Source: GCA-2794515 sp034436155 (GTDB taxonomy: Bacteria; Chloroflexota; Anaerolineae; Aggregatilineales; Phototrophicaceae). Taken from it: a stretch of DNA of 64,000 bases. The translations under genes were made by a program, and so were the position numbers. Position 1 is the first letter of the stretch, and every line of letters starts with the position of its first letter. Of the stretch, positions 37,322 through 46,027 are shown in pieces. The notes beneath the pieces are model-generated. The model saw only the letters and a list, made by a program, of their open reading frames with translations, was not told the origin of the DNA and searched no databases. The stretch covers positions 1 to 64,000 of the forward strand of contig DAOTVP010000010.1 in NCBI GenBank assembly GCA_034436155.1, given 5' to 3'.

Positions 37322-38743
37322 TCAGTCGTGCATTTGGGCGGGTTCAACATATTTGTAACCCCGTCCGCGAATGTTTTGTATTTCTTGCCCATCGAGCAAA
37401 TGACGGCGCAAACGGTGGATAGAGGCTTCGAGTGCGCGTTTCGATTTATCGCTATCTGTCCAAACGGCGTTGAGTAACTCGTCAAATGTGCATACCCGAT
37501 TGGGATTTTTGACCAGATAATCGAACACATTGCGGTCTACAGGTGATAATGATTGTATCAATTGGCGGATATTCAGGTTTAACATGGTCTGGCTCGATGT
37601 TTTAGCGGGTTGTATCGGTGGTGGGCTGGTGTATCGGTTGATGTATTCTTGTAACAAGCCGCCCGATATGCGATAAATCCCATATTGAAAATCGAGTTCT
37701 GCTAGGGCTTTGTTCACCAAACGCCCCGCCGTCAAAATCGCTTCGGCATTTTTAGGATTATCATTTTCGTTGGCAATACGCGCTAAGACCCGTTGTTCTT
37801 CGGGCGATAATCCTGTCCATGTGCGTTGTAACACGGTTTTGATATGGGGCAAATTCAGCAATCGGCTAATAAATTGACCTCTGACATTGCGGTTATCATT
37901 TTGGGCGATAATTTTGGGCAAATCGGGATATTCGCGCCGTGTGTCATAATACGATTCGCAGACCGAGAGCAACAAAAATGGATGCTTGCCGCCAATAGAG
38001 AGCAAAAAGTGAGTTTCGCTATCCGATAGGGTCATGTTGGCATCTTTGGCCGGTCCCTTGATAAGGTCTTGCGCCGATGTTTTGGTCAATAAGCCGAGGG
38101 CGCTAGGGCGCAAAATCCCAAGTAGGGGCGAAGTCTCGACAATATCGGGGCGCAATTCTGGAATGGGGCGCTCGGTTGCGATGATGAACGGGGCAATATC
38201 CGCCAATGTACGCAGTAAATGATCATCTTCGGGTTGTAAAATCATCACCACGTTATCGAAATCGTCTAATAAAAAGACAACGCGCACCCCGCCCTCATCT
38301 AATCGTTTGAGCGTCTCGCGTAAAATATGATGCAGATGTTGTTTGGACATCTGATTATCGTATTCGGCAACCTGAAAATCGGGCGCGGGGGAATCGTCAT
38401 CATCCAGACTATTTTCGAGGCTCACGAGTAAGATGAAGAAAAAATCATCGCCTTCGGTGAATAAATTCAGGTTGATATAGACAAAATGTAAGTATCTGCC
38501 ACCGCCCACACGATAGGCATTATGGATGAAATTTTGATACGTTTTCATCGCGCCATTCGGGTCTTTGAGGTAATTGAGCAGGGCAGTTTTGCCGATGGTA
38601 CGACTGCCATAAATGGCTTGGCTGGTCGGATGTGGCGCGGTTATCACTTGTAAGATGACAATAATCTCATCGGCACGTCCATAAAAATGGTCGGCATCGA
38701 ACAGATGCAATAAACGAGAATAGGGATTTTGAGAGGTGTTCAT
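37322..38743 (-). CDS. STAND-type ATPase with C-terminal OmpR-like winged helix
   Basis: 473 residues. ATPase: FYGRADEIIVIL, Walker A GSRTIGKT (46-53), Walker B VFLLDD (156-161), and a GGKHPFLLL block (251-259) like the GHPY/F motif of STAND and nSTAND ATPases. Residues about 390-468 form an OmpR/PhoB-type winged helix: SPVDRNVFDYLVKNPNRVCTFDELLNAVW, ALEASIHRLRRHL, and the wing IRGRGYKYV. It is therefore probably an NTP-switched DNA-binding regulator. It starts 12 bp after the Rel-STAND gene, whose ATPase domain is a relative, so the two are one operon. Confidence 0.82.
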   Translation of the reverse strand: MNTSQNPYSRLLHLFDADHFYGRADEIIVILQVITAPHPTSQAIYGSRTIGKTALLNYLKDPNGAMKTYQNFIHNAYRVGGGRYLHFVYINLNLFTEGDDFFFILLVSLENSLDDDDSPAPDFQVAEYDNQMSKQHLHHILRETLKRLDEGGVRVVFLLDDFDNVVMILQPEDDHLLRTLADIAPFIIATERPIPELRPDIVETSPLLGILRPSALGLLTKTSAQDLIKGPAKDANMTLSDSETHFLLSIGGKHPFLLLSVCESYYDTRREYPDLPKIIAQNDNRNVRGQFISRLLNLPHIKTVLQRTWTGLSPEEQRVLARIANENDNPKNAEAILTAGRLVNKALAELDFQYGIYRISGGLLQEYINRYTSPPPIQPAKTSSQTMLNLNIRQLIQSLSPVDRNVFDYLVKNPNRVCTFDELLNAVWTDSDKSKRALEASIHRLRRHLLDGQEIQNIRGRGYKYVEPAQMHD

Positions 38744-38755
38744 GACAATTGTCCT

Positions 38756-41700
38756 TTATTTGTGTCGTTGGATGTCGGAGCGAATCAAGGGGTGTGTTCC
38801 TTGTCGTAACCAAAATTGGAATAGCCGTATCGGGATGCGATAGGTCACTTTGTTGCTGGTTTGTTGGGCTTCGATAATGCCCGCTTGATACAGATGACCA
38901 ATGCTCTCTGATATGCTAATCCGATTTCCGAGTTGCCATTCGAGGGCGGCTTCTTGAATCTGTTCACGATCCACCCATAAATTATCGGCATCATCCCCTA
39001 AAAATGCGATACACTTCAAAACATCATTGGTGAGGGGGTTATCTGGATGATGAAAATGATGAAAATAGTGTTTTCCGTTATGCAACACACTATTGATTGC
39101 CACGCTTAAATCTGCATCTGTAATACGGTGTGTATCTTGTTTTGACATATGAACGCTTAATTCTAGGCAAATGGCTTGGATAAAATAGGGATGCCCATAG
39201 GTTAAATCAACGATTTTATCAACAATGCCATCTTCAAATTGATATAACGATTGTAAGGGCAATTGAACCAGCTTTTTGGCGGCGACTTTATCGAGCGTGC
39301 GTAAATATAATGGATGTGCGCGTTGAAGAAAACCCCAACTTTGGCTGGTGGTATCTTTGTAGATATGGTCATGCACACAGATGAAGAAGCCGATGTGTTG
39401 ATTGCCCGCCAACCATTGCATCCCGCTAAAAAATGACTCATCAATTTGCTTACGCCGATATTCCTCTTCGGCACGCGTGAATTCATCTATCATAAATAAC
39501 AGGCTCTTATCGCCCAAGCGTTTTTCGACCCGTTTCACCCATTCGGCGAAATACGTGAACGGGTTTTGATACAATTCATTCGGGCGCAGGCGTAAATCGG
39601 TGGGGAGTGTCGCCCGTTTAATGGCGTGGGTGATGTGGGGTATGGCTGTTTCGATGAGTCCGCGCAGAAGGCTTTGCGTATTAAACGGCGCTAAACTGAG
39701 CGCATCAAAGAAGATGGGCAAGATGTCATTCGGCAAGGTTTTCGGGATAAGATGGCTGGCTAAATGCTCCATAAGCGATGTTTTGCCAATCCGTTTTTGA
39801 CCATATAAAACGATGAATGTTTCGCCTTCTCGCAGATATTCGATAATCCGTTTAATCTCATCATCGCGCCCGAAAAACATGGCTTGGTCGCGGATTTGTT
39901 TGAGCGTATATGGATTATGTTGGCGTTTATCGAGTTTACCCGATAACCGCAGATGTTCGCTATGAAATAATCCCCACACCGAAAAATCGAAAATATCACC
40001 CCGTTCTTGTAAAATATGCAATTCGGCTTCAAGCCGATGAATGAGGTCGATATTGGGCGCGGTGACGGTGCAGGTGATGGTTGTTTGATAGGCGTTGGTC
40101 TCGGTCTGAAAGCGATGCAAGACCAATTTTTCCGTCTGATGCGCCTCGAATTTATGTAAGATGAGTCCCGATATGCCGAATCGAAAGGGGGCGTGAATGA
40201 TAAATTCTGCCGATTCGCTATTAGTAGCGGGTTTTTGCCAACGCAATTTAATCGCATCATCGGGCGCGGGCGCGTTTAGACAATCTGCCCGATGCACCAT
40301 CATGAACGGTTTATCTTTGCCTATCATACGTCCGACAATCGGCGTATCTATCGTAATGCGCGATTGGAGCGTCCATTTGAGCGATTCTTCTGCCATCATC
40401 CAACACCGACACAAGCGCACACGGGCATGATTGAGGCGTTTGCCATCGGCGCGGATGATATGCGGGACAATTTCTTCTTCGATGAGCGCACACACCACCT
40501 CATCGGCAGTGATATCGCCCAACTCAACGGCTTTATACACCGCATTTATATCGGCATATTGATGCAAACTCGCCCACTTTTGTAATTTGGTCTCGATTTG
40601 CTCCGCCGAAAAGCGCAGTTTATACACGCCCATTTCGCGTTCTAATACCGCCTCAATCCGTTCTGCACCTGTTGAAAATGGAGATAGGGTTTGATTCGAT
40701 GGTGAATGACGCTTGAGAAAATTTTTGATATGACGGCGTGTTTTTGGTGATGATGCCAATTCAATCCAATTGTGATTGATGTGTGCCGTGCTACGGTCAA
40801 AATCGACCTCGATTAAATCGGTATGATGCAGTGTGTGATGAAGCACCGCTTGTTTGCCGTTTATCCAAAACCGATGAGCATACGCGCCCAATTCTGAATG
40901 GATGCGAAAGGCAAAATCGAGTACATTGAAGTTATGGGGTAGGGGATAAATCCACCGACCATCGGGCGCAAATACGCCGATTGGTTCTTTATCAAGCGGT
41001 TTATGCGATACACTTTGATGCTGGGGTGTATTCCACCACACATTTTTAATCGGTTTATTCAAGCGTTTTGCCTCTAAAATGCCGTACATGTTCACTTTTT
41101 CGGCATCATGCGTGCGGATATTCACCGTGATGAGGGTTGTGTTATCATATTGCAGGGTGCTGATTAATGCCCGATAGCCATTAAAACGCGGATTGGCTAA
41201 ATAATCGGTGATGGGTTTTATCGGCGTAATGTGTTGGTGTAATGCGCCTAAAATGGTGTAACAATCGCGCTCATCATCCAACAACAAATCCACTATGAGG
41301 TGACTAGGTAATTTGGGCGTATTGGATGGTGTATCGGTATCATGCTCAAAGGTATATAAATTAGCAGGCGACAATTCTTTGGGCTTCATCCGTACATCGC
41401 CAATGGGATAATCAGGTAGCCAAGTATGAACCTGTTGTTGAAAATGTAAAAATGTCGCCTGATGTGTGTTGTAGTAAGTTTCTATTTGTGCTTCTAATTG
41501 TTGATAGAGGGGTTTATTGGTTAAGCGCAAACTCACATCGCGCAAGGCTTGAGCATAACTATGTAAACCGAGCAATTCAAATACGGGTAAATAGTGGCTC
41601 AGATTTTCTTCTGCCCATTGCTGGCGCTGGTCGGGTGTGAAATTATCGATATTGCCCAAACTGACCAAACGAATGGCTAAGATGAATAACAAGGCTTCGG

Positions 41701-42049
41701 GGTCGGTATACGCCAAATAATAACACCGTCGCAGATGCTCGGCGCACAGTGATCGTGTGGTCGCCGCTTTACTCCTCGGTGGATTCAAAATATGTTTGGC
41801 ACGTAAGCAAATTTCAAAAGGGCGCTCGCCAAATTGGTGACGTAAAACATCGTTTTGGGCGTGGATAGCAGGATATTGTGCGAGTAAGCGCGTCGCGGTT
41901 TGCGTGTGTTCAGATAAATCCCATTCAGATAGCAATTCTAATAAATCACCCCACTCCCATACATTACCCCCGCTATCTGATAGAGATGCGCTGGGTAATA
42001 TTGTGGTTTTATTCGATTCCTCTGAGCGAGGTGGGTTTTTTATCACCAT
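38756..42049 (-). CDS. Degenerate RelA/SpoT homologue fused to a STAND-type ATPase
   Basis: 1097 residues. Residues about 40-210 follow the RSH HD region, but the ADRLHN block is AIRLVS (125-130) and no HDxxED is seen. Residues 215-330 match the synthetase (DYLANPRFNGYRAL...TVNIRT): Tyr292 is kept, while the usual His and catalytic Glu positions are Ile296 and Thr308. TGS is at about 355-420, RIS/zinc-finger-like HRADCLN at 586-592, ACT at about 610-695. A STAND-type ATPase follows: FFGRDDEI, Walker A GQKRIGKTS (750-758), Walker B LLFMIDEF (850-857), GHPYFIQ (952-958), then a winged-helix-like end. It is probably a catalytically inactive alarmone/starvation sensor driving an NTPase switch; function is inferred. 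No clear ribosome site precedes the ATG. Confidence 0.85.
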   Translation of the reverse strand: MVIKNPPRSEESNKTTILPSASLSDSGGNVWEWGDLLELLSEWDLSEHTQTATRLLAQYPAIHAQNDVLRHQFGERPFEICLRAKHILNPPRSKAATTRSLCAEHLRRCYYLAYTDPEALLFILAIRLVSLGNIDNFTPDQRQQWAEENLSHYLPVFELLGLHSYAQALRDVSLRLTNKPLYQQLEAQIETYYNTHQATFLHFQQQVHTWLPDYPIGDVRMKPKELSPANLYTFEHDTDTPSNTPKLPSHLIVDLLLDDERDCYTILGALHQHITPIKPITDYLANPRFNGYRALISTLQYDNTTLITVNIRTHDAEKVNMYGILEAKRLNKPIKNVWWNTPQHQSVSHKPLDKEPIGVFAPDGRWIYPLPHNFNVLDFAFRIHSELGAYAHRFWINGKQAVLHHTLHHTDLIEVDFDRSTAHINHNWIELASSPKTRRHIKNFLKRHSPSNQTLSPFSTGAERIEAVLEREMGVYKLRFSAEQIETKLQKWASLHQYADINAVYKAVELGDITADEVVCALIEEEIVPHIIRADGKRLNHARVRLCRCWMMAEESLKWTLQSRITIDTPIVGRMIGKDKPFMMVHRADCLNAPAPDDAIKLRWQKPATNSESAEFIIHAPFRFGISGLILHKFEAHQTEKLVLHRFQTETNAYQTTITCTVTAPNIDLIHRLEAELHILQERGDIFDFSVWGLFHSEHLRLSGKLDKRQHNPYTLKQIRDQAMFFGRDDEIKRIIEYLREGETFIVLYGQKRIGKTSLMEHLASHLIPKTLPNDILPIFFDALSLAPFNTQSLLRGLIETAIPHITHAIKRATLPTDLRLRPNELYQNPFTYFAEWVKRVEKRLGDKSLLFMIDEFTRAEEEYRRKQIDESFFSGMQWLAGNQHIGFFICVHDHIYKDTTSQSWGFLQRAHPLYLRTLDKVAAKKLVQLPLQSLYQFEDGIVDKIVDLTYGHPYFIQAICLELSVHMSKQDTHRITDADLSVAINSVLHNGKHYFHHFHHPDNPLTNDVLKCIAFLGDDADNLWVDREQIQEAALEWQLGNRISISESIGHLYQAGIIEAQQTSNKVTYRIPIRLFQFWLRQGTHPLIRSDIQRHK

Positions 42050-42085
42050 AATTTAGAATTGCTCGGTTCTATCCTCTAAGTAACC

Positions 42086-42130
42086 CAATTTACACTTACA
42101 CACATTATGAGAGATTTTCACAATTTACAC
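42086..42130. promoter_or_regulatory. Direct repeat of operator-like half-sites
   Basis: CAATTTACAC occurs at 42086-42095 and again at 42121-42130, 35 bp apart, flanking the minus-strand promoter. Related CAATTTGTG and its inverse occur at 42175 and 42221. The spacing (about 3.3 helical turns) fits cooperative binding on one DNA face. The binder is unknown; the winged-helix ATPase of the same operon is a candidate. Confidence 0.5.
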
Positions 42131-42132
42131 AA
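42104..42132 (-). promoter_or_regulatory. Promoter of the Rel-STAND operon
   Basis: On the minus strand TTGTGT (42127-42132) is the -35, followed by a 17-bp spacer and CATAAT (42104-42109) as -10. The predicted leader to ATG 42049 is about 48 nt. Confidence 0.6.
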
Positions 42133-42149
42133 GATACGCAATTGACCTA

Positions 42150-42178
42150 TTGCCAACTTGTAAAAAATCTCCTACAAT
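42150..42178 (+). promoter_or_regulatory. Promoter of the MoxR operon
   Basis: TTGCCA (42150-42155), 17-bp spacer, TACAAT (42173-42178). The transcription start should fall near 42185, inside the dyad at 42175-42229. The -35 boxes of this and the divergent promoter are only 17 bp apart, favouring joint control. Confidence 0.65.
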
Positions 42179-42229
42179 TTGTGTATATCTGAGTATGTTG
42201 TGAAATATACTCATAAGTTTCACAAATTG
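42175..42229. promoter_or_regulatory. Concentric inverted repeat at the MoxR transcription start
   Basis: Outer arms CAATTTGTG (42175-42183) and CACAAATTG (42221-42229) and inner arms GAGTAT (42191-42196) and ATACTC (42207-42212) share the same centre (about 42202). The structure starts within the -10 box and covers the start site and leader, so it could be a repressor operator or an mRNA leader hairpin. Confidence 0.6.
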
Positions 42230-42269
42230 CATATTTATTTTACCAAATGTATGTTAAGGAATGCAACAG

Positions 42270-43733
42270 ATGACAGAAGCTAGGGTGTTGCCAGAACTGA
42301 CATCGGTACGCAGAAAGATCACCGCCGCGTTGAATATTCATGGTTGGTCGCATTTAGATGCCATTTTGCTTGCCGCGCTCGCCACTGAATCGCCGTTATT
42401 GCTCGTCGGACCGCATGGTACAGCGAAATCGTTGTTGGTAGAACGCTTGGCGATGGCGATGAATTTATCCATGCGTCATTATAATGCGGCGCTCATTAAT
42501 TATGACGATTTGGTGGGGCTTCCTTTGCCAGATAAAAAGACCGAGACACTTAAATTTTTCCCGACACCGGGGACAATCTGGGGGGCAGGTTTTGTTTTTT
42601 TTGATGAAATTTCGCGGTGCAGACCCGATTTGCAAAATAAATTATACCCAATTATTCATGAACGCCGAATCGTGGGGATAAAATTAGAGGGCTTGCTCCA
42701 TCGCTGGTCGGCGATGAATCCGCCCGCGCCAGAAGACCCGAATTTACTCAGCAATAGTGGAACGTATTATTTGGGGTCTGAACCACTCGACCCCGCTCTG
42801 ACAGACCGTTTTCCGTTTGTGGTGACGGTGCCAAATTGGGCAGATCTGAGCGCCGAAGAACGGCGGGCGGTGGTGGCGTGGGATGCCGATGATGCCCCAG
42901 AAACCTACGACATCGGCTTGCCAGAGATGATACAACAGACAAAAGCCCTCATCCCCGAAGTCGAAGCCAGTTTTGCCGTATGGCTTGACCAATACATCAT
43001 CAGCCTGATGGATTTGTTGGAACAAGCGCAATTGCCCCAAAGCCCACGCCGTGCGCGGATGTTGGCGCGGAATGTGGCGGCAATTCACGCGGCGCGGATC
43101 GTCTTAGAAGGGGAGGATGTGAACCCAGAAGATAGCGCAGAATTGGCATTGTTGTATGGGATGCCCCAAACGGCTAACGAAGTCCCACCATCGCATGTCA
43201 AACTTATTGCCTTGCACAAACAAGCGTGGGAATTGGCGCAATATTTAGAAGATGACAATTGGCGACAAGTCTTGAGTGAATACGATATGGCGCGACGTGT
43301 TGCGTTGGCAGATGAGTTGGGCTTAGATGATAGTGATGTGTCGCGCATTATCACCCAAACCTTGAGCGCAGAAAATTCAGACCCGCGTCAGATGAGTTTG
43401 GCGGTTGCCATGTTTATGGCGTTTCATCACAAACGCGATTTAGACCCCGTAGCATTTGAACCACTGGCGCAATTGGCGCATCAGGTGATAGCACCTCGTT
43501 TTCATCAAATAGGGTTTACACAAAATTCAACCGATGCCACCCTCTGGAACGAAATCCGCACCTGGATTGATAACCAAGTGGGGCGCGAAGAAAGTCCGAT
43601 TTTCCGCTTAGAACGCAATTATTTGCTTCATGGCTTCCCGAATTGGTGGCGCACCCATAGCTGGGTTGAATCACTCGAAAAATTCCAAGATGACCTGAAG
43701 TTGTTCGGCATTTATGAGGAGACCCTGAAATGA
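42270..43733 (+). CDS. MoxR-family AAA+ ATPase
   Basis: 487 residues from ATG 42270 (AAGGA 9 nt upstream; an ATG at 42261 directly abuts that site). Walker A GPHGTAKS (47-54), Walker B FVFFDE (108-113), sensor region WSAMNPPAPED and the arginine-finger segment PLDPALTDRFPF match MoxR-type AAA+ proteins, which remodel or insert metals into clients with VWA-domain partners. Such a partner is two genes downstream. The stop overlaps the next start (ATGA, 43730-43733), so translation is coupled. It is divergent from the Rel-STAND operon. Confidence 0.88.
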   Translation: MTEARVLPELTSVRRKITAALNIHGWSHLDAILLAALATESPLLLVGPHGTAKSLLVERLAMAMNLSMRHYNAALINYDDLVGLPLPDKKTETLKFFPTPGTIWGAGFVFFDEISRCRPDLQNKLYPIIHERRIVGIKLEGLLHRWSAMNPPAPEDPNLLSNSGTYYLGSEPLDPALTDRFPFVVTVPNWADLSAEERRAVVAWDADDAPETYDIGLPEMIQQTKALIPEVEASFAVWLDQYIISLMDLLEQAQLPQSPRRARMLARNVAAIHAARIVLEGEDVNPEDSAELALLYGMPQTANEVPPSHVKLIALHKQAWELAQYLEDDNWRQVLSEYDMARRVALADELGLDDSDVSRIITQTLSAENSDPRQMSLAVAMFMAFHHKRDLDPVAFEPLAQLAHQVIAPRFHQIGFTQNSTDATLWNEIRTWIDNQVGREESPIFRLERNYLLHGFPNWWRTHSWVESLEKFQDDLKLFGIYEETLK

Positions 43734-44581
43734 GCGACCAAAATCAAAATCCACCCGCAGAAAATACCAATCAGACCTCCACCAACACAACAAACACCAA
43801 TTCGGGCGGGAGTTTATTAAATCGTGTCGGGAACAAACCGCCCAACACGGCGAATACCAATAATAACGCCCCCAATAATCCACAAAACGGGCAAAATAAC
43901 CCACCATCATCCAACCCATTTGGGTCAGGGCGTTTTGGCAGTGGCAATAACACCAACCGGCTTGGAAGTGTAACGACCAATAATGCCAATAATACATCTA
44001 CACCGACTAATAATACATCTGCGCCGAGTCCGTTTCGCTCATTGCCATCACGCGAACAAATCGAATATGCGTTGTTGCCATTGCATAAAGTGGCGGTGCG
44101 ATTTGAACTCAAAGGACTTGGCGACCCGTTCTATCGCCTATTGGGGCATGAAGTCAACCCTGAACACAGCGATAGCCGTTTGGTGGTACGCAAGCTAGAA
44201 CAGGGGGGGGCAGATGTAGATGCCATGCGTGATTTGATGAATAGCGCATGGGAAAAATATGGATTAAAAGGCGCGTTGATGGTATACGCCATGGAGGCTG
44301 AAAATTTGGTCAAGCAATTGAACGCGCCCTCATTTATGCCCAAAAAAGATTTATTCGAGGATGATGATGATAACGAGAAAAAAGACGACCCGCCCAAACC
44401 TGCCGTGAAGGTGTTGCGGGCGATAGATATCATGCTGGTATTGAATGTCCTCGCACGCGCACGCACACAAGTGTTATTGGCGACATCGCCTGTGATGTTC
44501 AACCAGCATTATCTGAATCGGGCGATTGTATCGGATGACCCACGTTTGGTGGCGTTGGCAATGGCAACTGGTGTAATCTGA
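43730..44581 (+). CDS. Asn/Thr-rich linker protein of the MoxR-VWA operon
   Basis: 283 residues, not recognised. Residues 1-105 are low-complexity Asn/Thr/Pro (runs such as NTNNNAPNNPQNGQNN) and surely disordered. Residues about 108-283 are a helical domain: REQIEYALLPLHKVAVRFELKGL, an acidic patch EDDDDNEKKDD near 205-215, and a C-terminal helix pair. Its place between MoxR and the HExxH/VWA gene, with a 4-bp overlap upstream and 24-bp gap downstream, implies it is an adaptor of the same complex. Confidence 0.75.
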   Translation: MSDQNQNPPAENTNQTSTNTTNTNSGGSLLNRVGNKPPNTANTNNNAPNNPQNGQNNPPSSNPFGSGRFGSGNNTNRLGSVTTNNANNTSTPTNNTSAPSPFRSLPSREQIEYALLPLHKVAVRFELKGLGDPFYRLLGHEVNPEHSDSRLVVRKLEQGGADVDAMRDLMNSAWEKYGLKGALMVYAMEAENLVKQLNAPSFMPKKDLFEDDDDNEKKDDPPKPAVKVLRAIDIMLVLNVLARARTQVLLATSPVMFNQHYLNRAIVSDDPRLVALAMATGVI

Positions 44582-44605
44582 AATTTTGATAAACGAGGTG
44601 ATGAG

Positions 44606-46006
44606 ATGAGCATACGACCGACAACCCAATCAGAAGCGACCGTCCTCAAAAATCGGCTCACGCGCTGTTTGCCGTCTGCGCGTTTCGAGATGGAAACCTT
44701 ATGTCGGTTGGCGGGCATCGAAATCTCGCGTGAAGTGCCAACGGCGGCGGTCGAATGTAAACGTCGCCCGCGTTTGCTCATCAATCCGGATTTTGTGGCG
44801 AAAAATTGTCAGCGTGATGAGCATTTATTTTTGCTCGTCATGCACGAATTATGGCATGTTCTACTCGCACATACGCGGATGCACCCGCGTATGACACCCA
44901 TCCAAAATGTTGCCTTCGATGCCATTATCAACGCGGGTTTGATGGGGCAATTCCCGCAACCAGAATATATGGGCTTTTTCGATGCCATTAACCCGCCAGA
45001 CCAATTTCCACATTGCTTGTTGCGCCCGCCTGTGGGCTGGCCCGATGACCCCATTTACCCCGATGGACTTCCCGATGGCACAAAAGAGATGCTCATGCGC
45101 CTGTATCCCAAACGGCGACCCCGCCTGTTGAGCCAACCGCGCCTGCCGATGTATGAGGATGTGTTGGCGTTGTTGCTCAGACATGCCGATAAAATCCCTA
45201 TGCAGATGATGCCCATCTTGTTGGGCAGTTATGAAGGTGAAGATTCGATCAACGATCCGCTCATCAAGGAAATGATGAGCGAGGCGACCAAGAATTGGAG
45301 TTATGTCCCTGGTGGTCAGCGTGGTTTGAGCGGTATCAGTCGCCGTAATAAAATCGAATTATCCGAGACGAGCGAAGATGTGCGCCGTGCCTTTGCGTTG
45401 GTGTTGCAACGCACCCTCAGCAAGCGCCCAGGACGCGAGGAACGCATGATAAAACACAATACCCCTGTGATTGGTGGCAATGGTGTTGTGCCGAATCCGT
45501 ATGGCGATCGCATGATTCATGCCCGTCAAGCACTCGGCGCACCCGAAACACTGTGGGCGCAACCCATCACCATACGGGCGCGGACACCGCATCGTCCTAG
45601 TCGGGCGTTCATCTATCTGGATGTGTCGGGTTCGATGAACAACATTTTGGCGCAGTGTATGTACCTCATCCGCCCCTATTTGGCACGCAAACAAGCCGAA
45701 TTGTATCAATTTTCGACAGTCGTGCATCCGATGAAATTCGCCGAAATCAAAGATGGGCAAATCACAGGCACGGGGGGGACAGATATTAATTGTGTCTTCA
45801 AACACCTGCTCGAAATGTCGCCCCGCGTGGATAGAGTCTTGATTTTTACCGATGGCATGGTCGGTTCGCCGCGTGCCGATGTGGTATCGGATATGGAAGC
45901 CTATGGGACGCGCATCTATGTGGTGTTGCCGAATAATGGCAAACTCGACCCAATTGTTGGGCAGATGGCGCGTGCAGTGGTGACATTGCCCGCCTTAGCC
46001 CGCTAG
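44606..46006 (+). CDS. VWA-like protein with HExxH metallopeptidase-like domain (DUF2201 type)
   Basis: 466 residues. The N-terminal half carries MHELWHVLLAH (HExxH at 80-84 plus His89, HExxHxxxxxH), the motif of the putative metallopeptidase part of DUF2201 proteins. The C-terminal half is a VWA-like domain with MIDAS residues DVSGSMN (Asp339), TGGTD (about 397) and FTDG (about 421). MoxR ATPases typically act on VWA partners, so it is likely the client or effector of the upstream ATPase. GAGGTGATGAG precedes the ATG. Actual protease activity is not proven by the motif. Confidence 0.85.
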   Translation: MSIRPTTQSEATVLKNRLTRCLPSARFEMETLCRLAGIEISREVPTAAVECKRRPRLLINPDFVAKNCQRDEHLFLLVMHELWHVLLAHTRMHPRMTPIQNVAFDAIINAGLMGQFPQPEYMGFFDAINPPDQFPHCLLRPPVGWPDDPIYPDGLPDGTKEMLMRLYPKRRPRLLSQPRLPMYEDVLALLLRHADKIPMQMMPILLGSYEGEDSINDPLIKEMMSEATKNWSYVPGGQRGLSGISRRNKIELSETSEDVRRAFALVLQRTLSKRPGREERMIKHNTPVIGGNGVVPNPYGDRMIHARQALGAPETLWAQPITIRARTPHRPSRAFIYLDVSGSMNNILAQCMYLIRPYLARKQAELYQFSTVVHPMKFAEIKDGQITGTGGTDINCVFKHLLEMSPRVDRVLIFTDGMVGSPRADVVSDMEAYGTRIYVVLPNNGKLDPIVGQMARAVVTLPALAR

Positions 46007-46027
46007 GATACAAATCAATATCGTTGT

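Noticed and set aside
42261..42269. ATG at 42261 as the MoxR start
   Set aside because: It abuts the AAGGA ribosome site; ATG 42270 has proper 9-nt spacing.
43771..44112. Leu/Val-rich antisense frame over the Asn/Thr-rich protein
   Set aside because: It is the mirror of low-complexity Asn codons; the plus-strand gene is coupled to MoxR by ATGA and has a conserved position.
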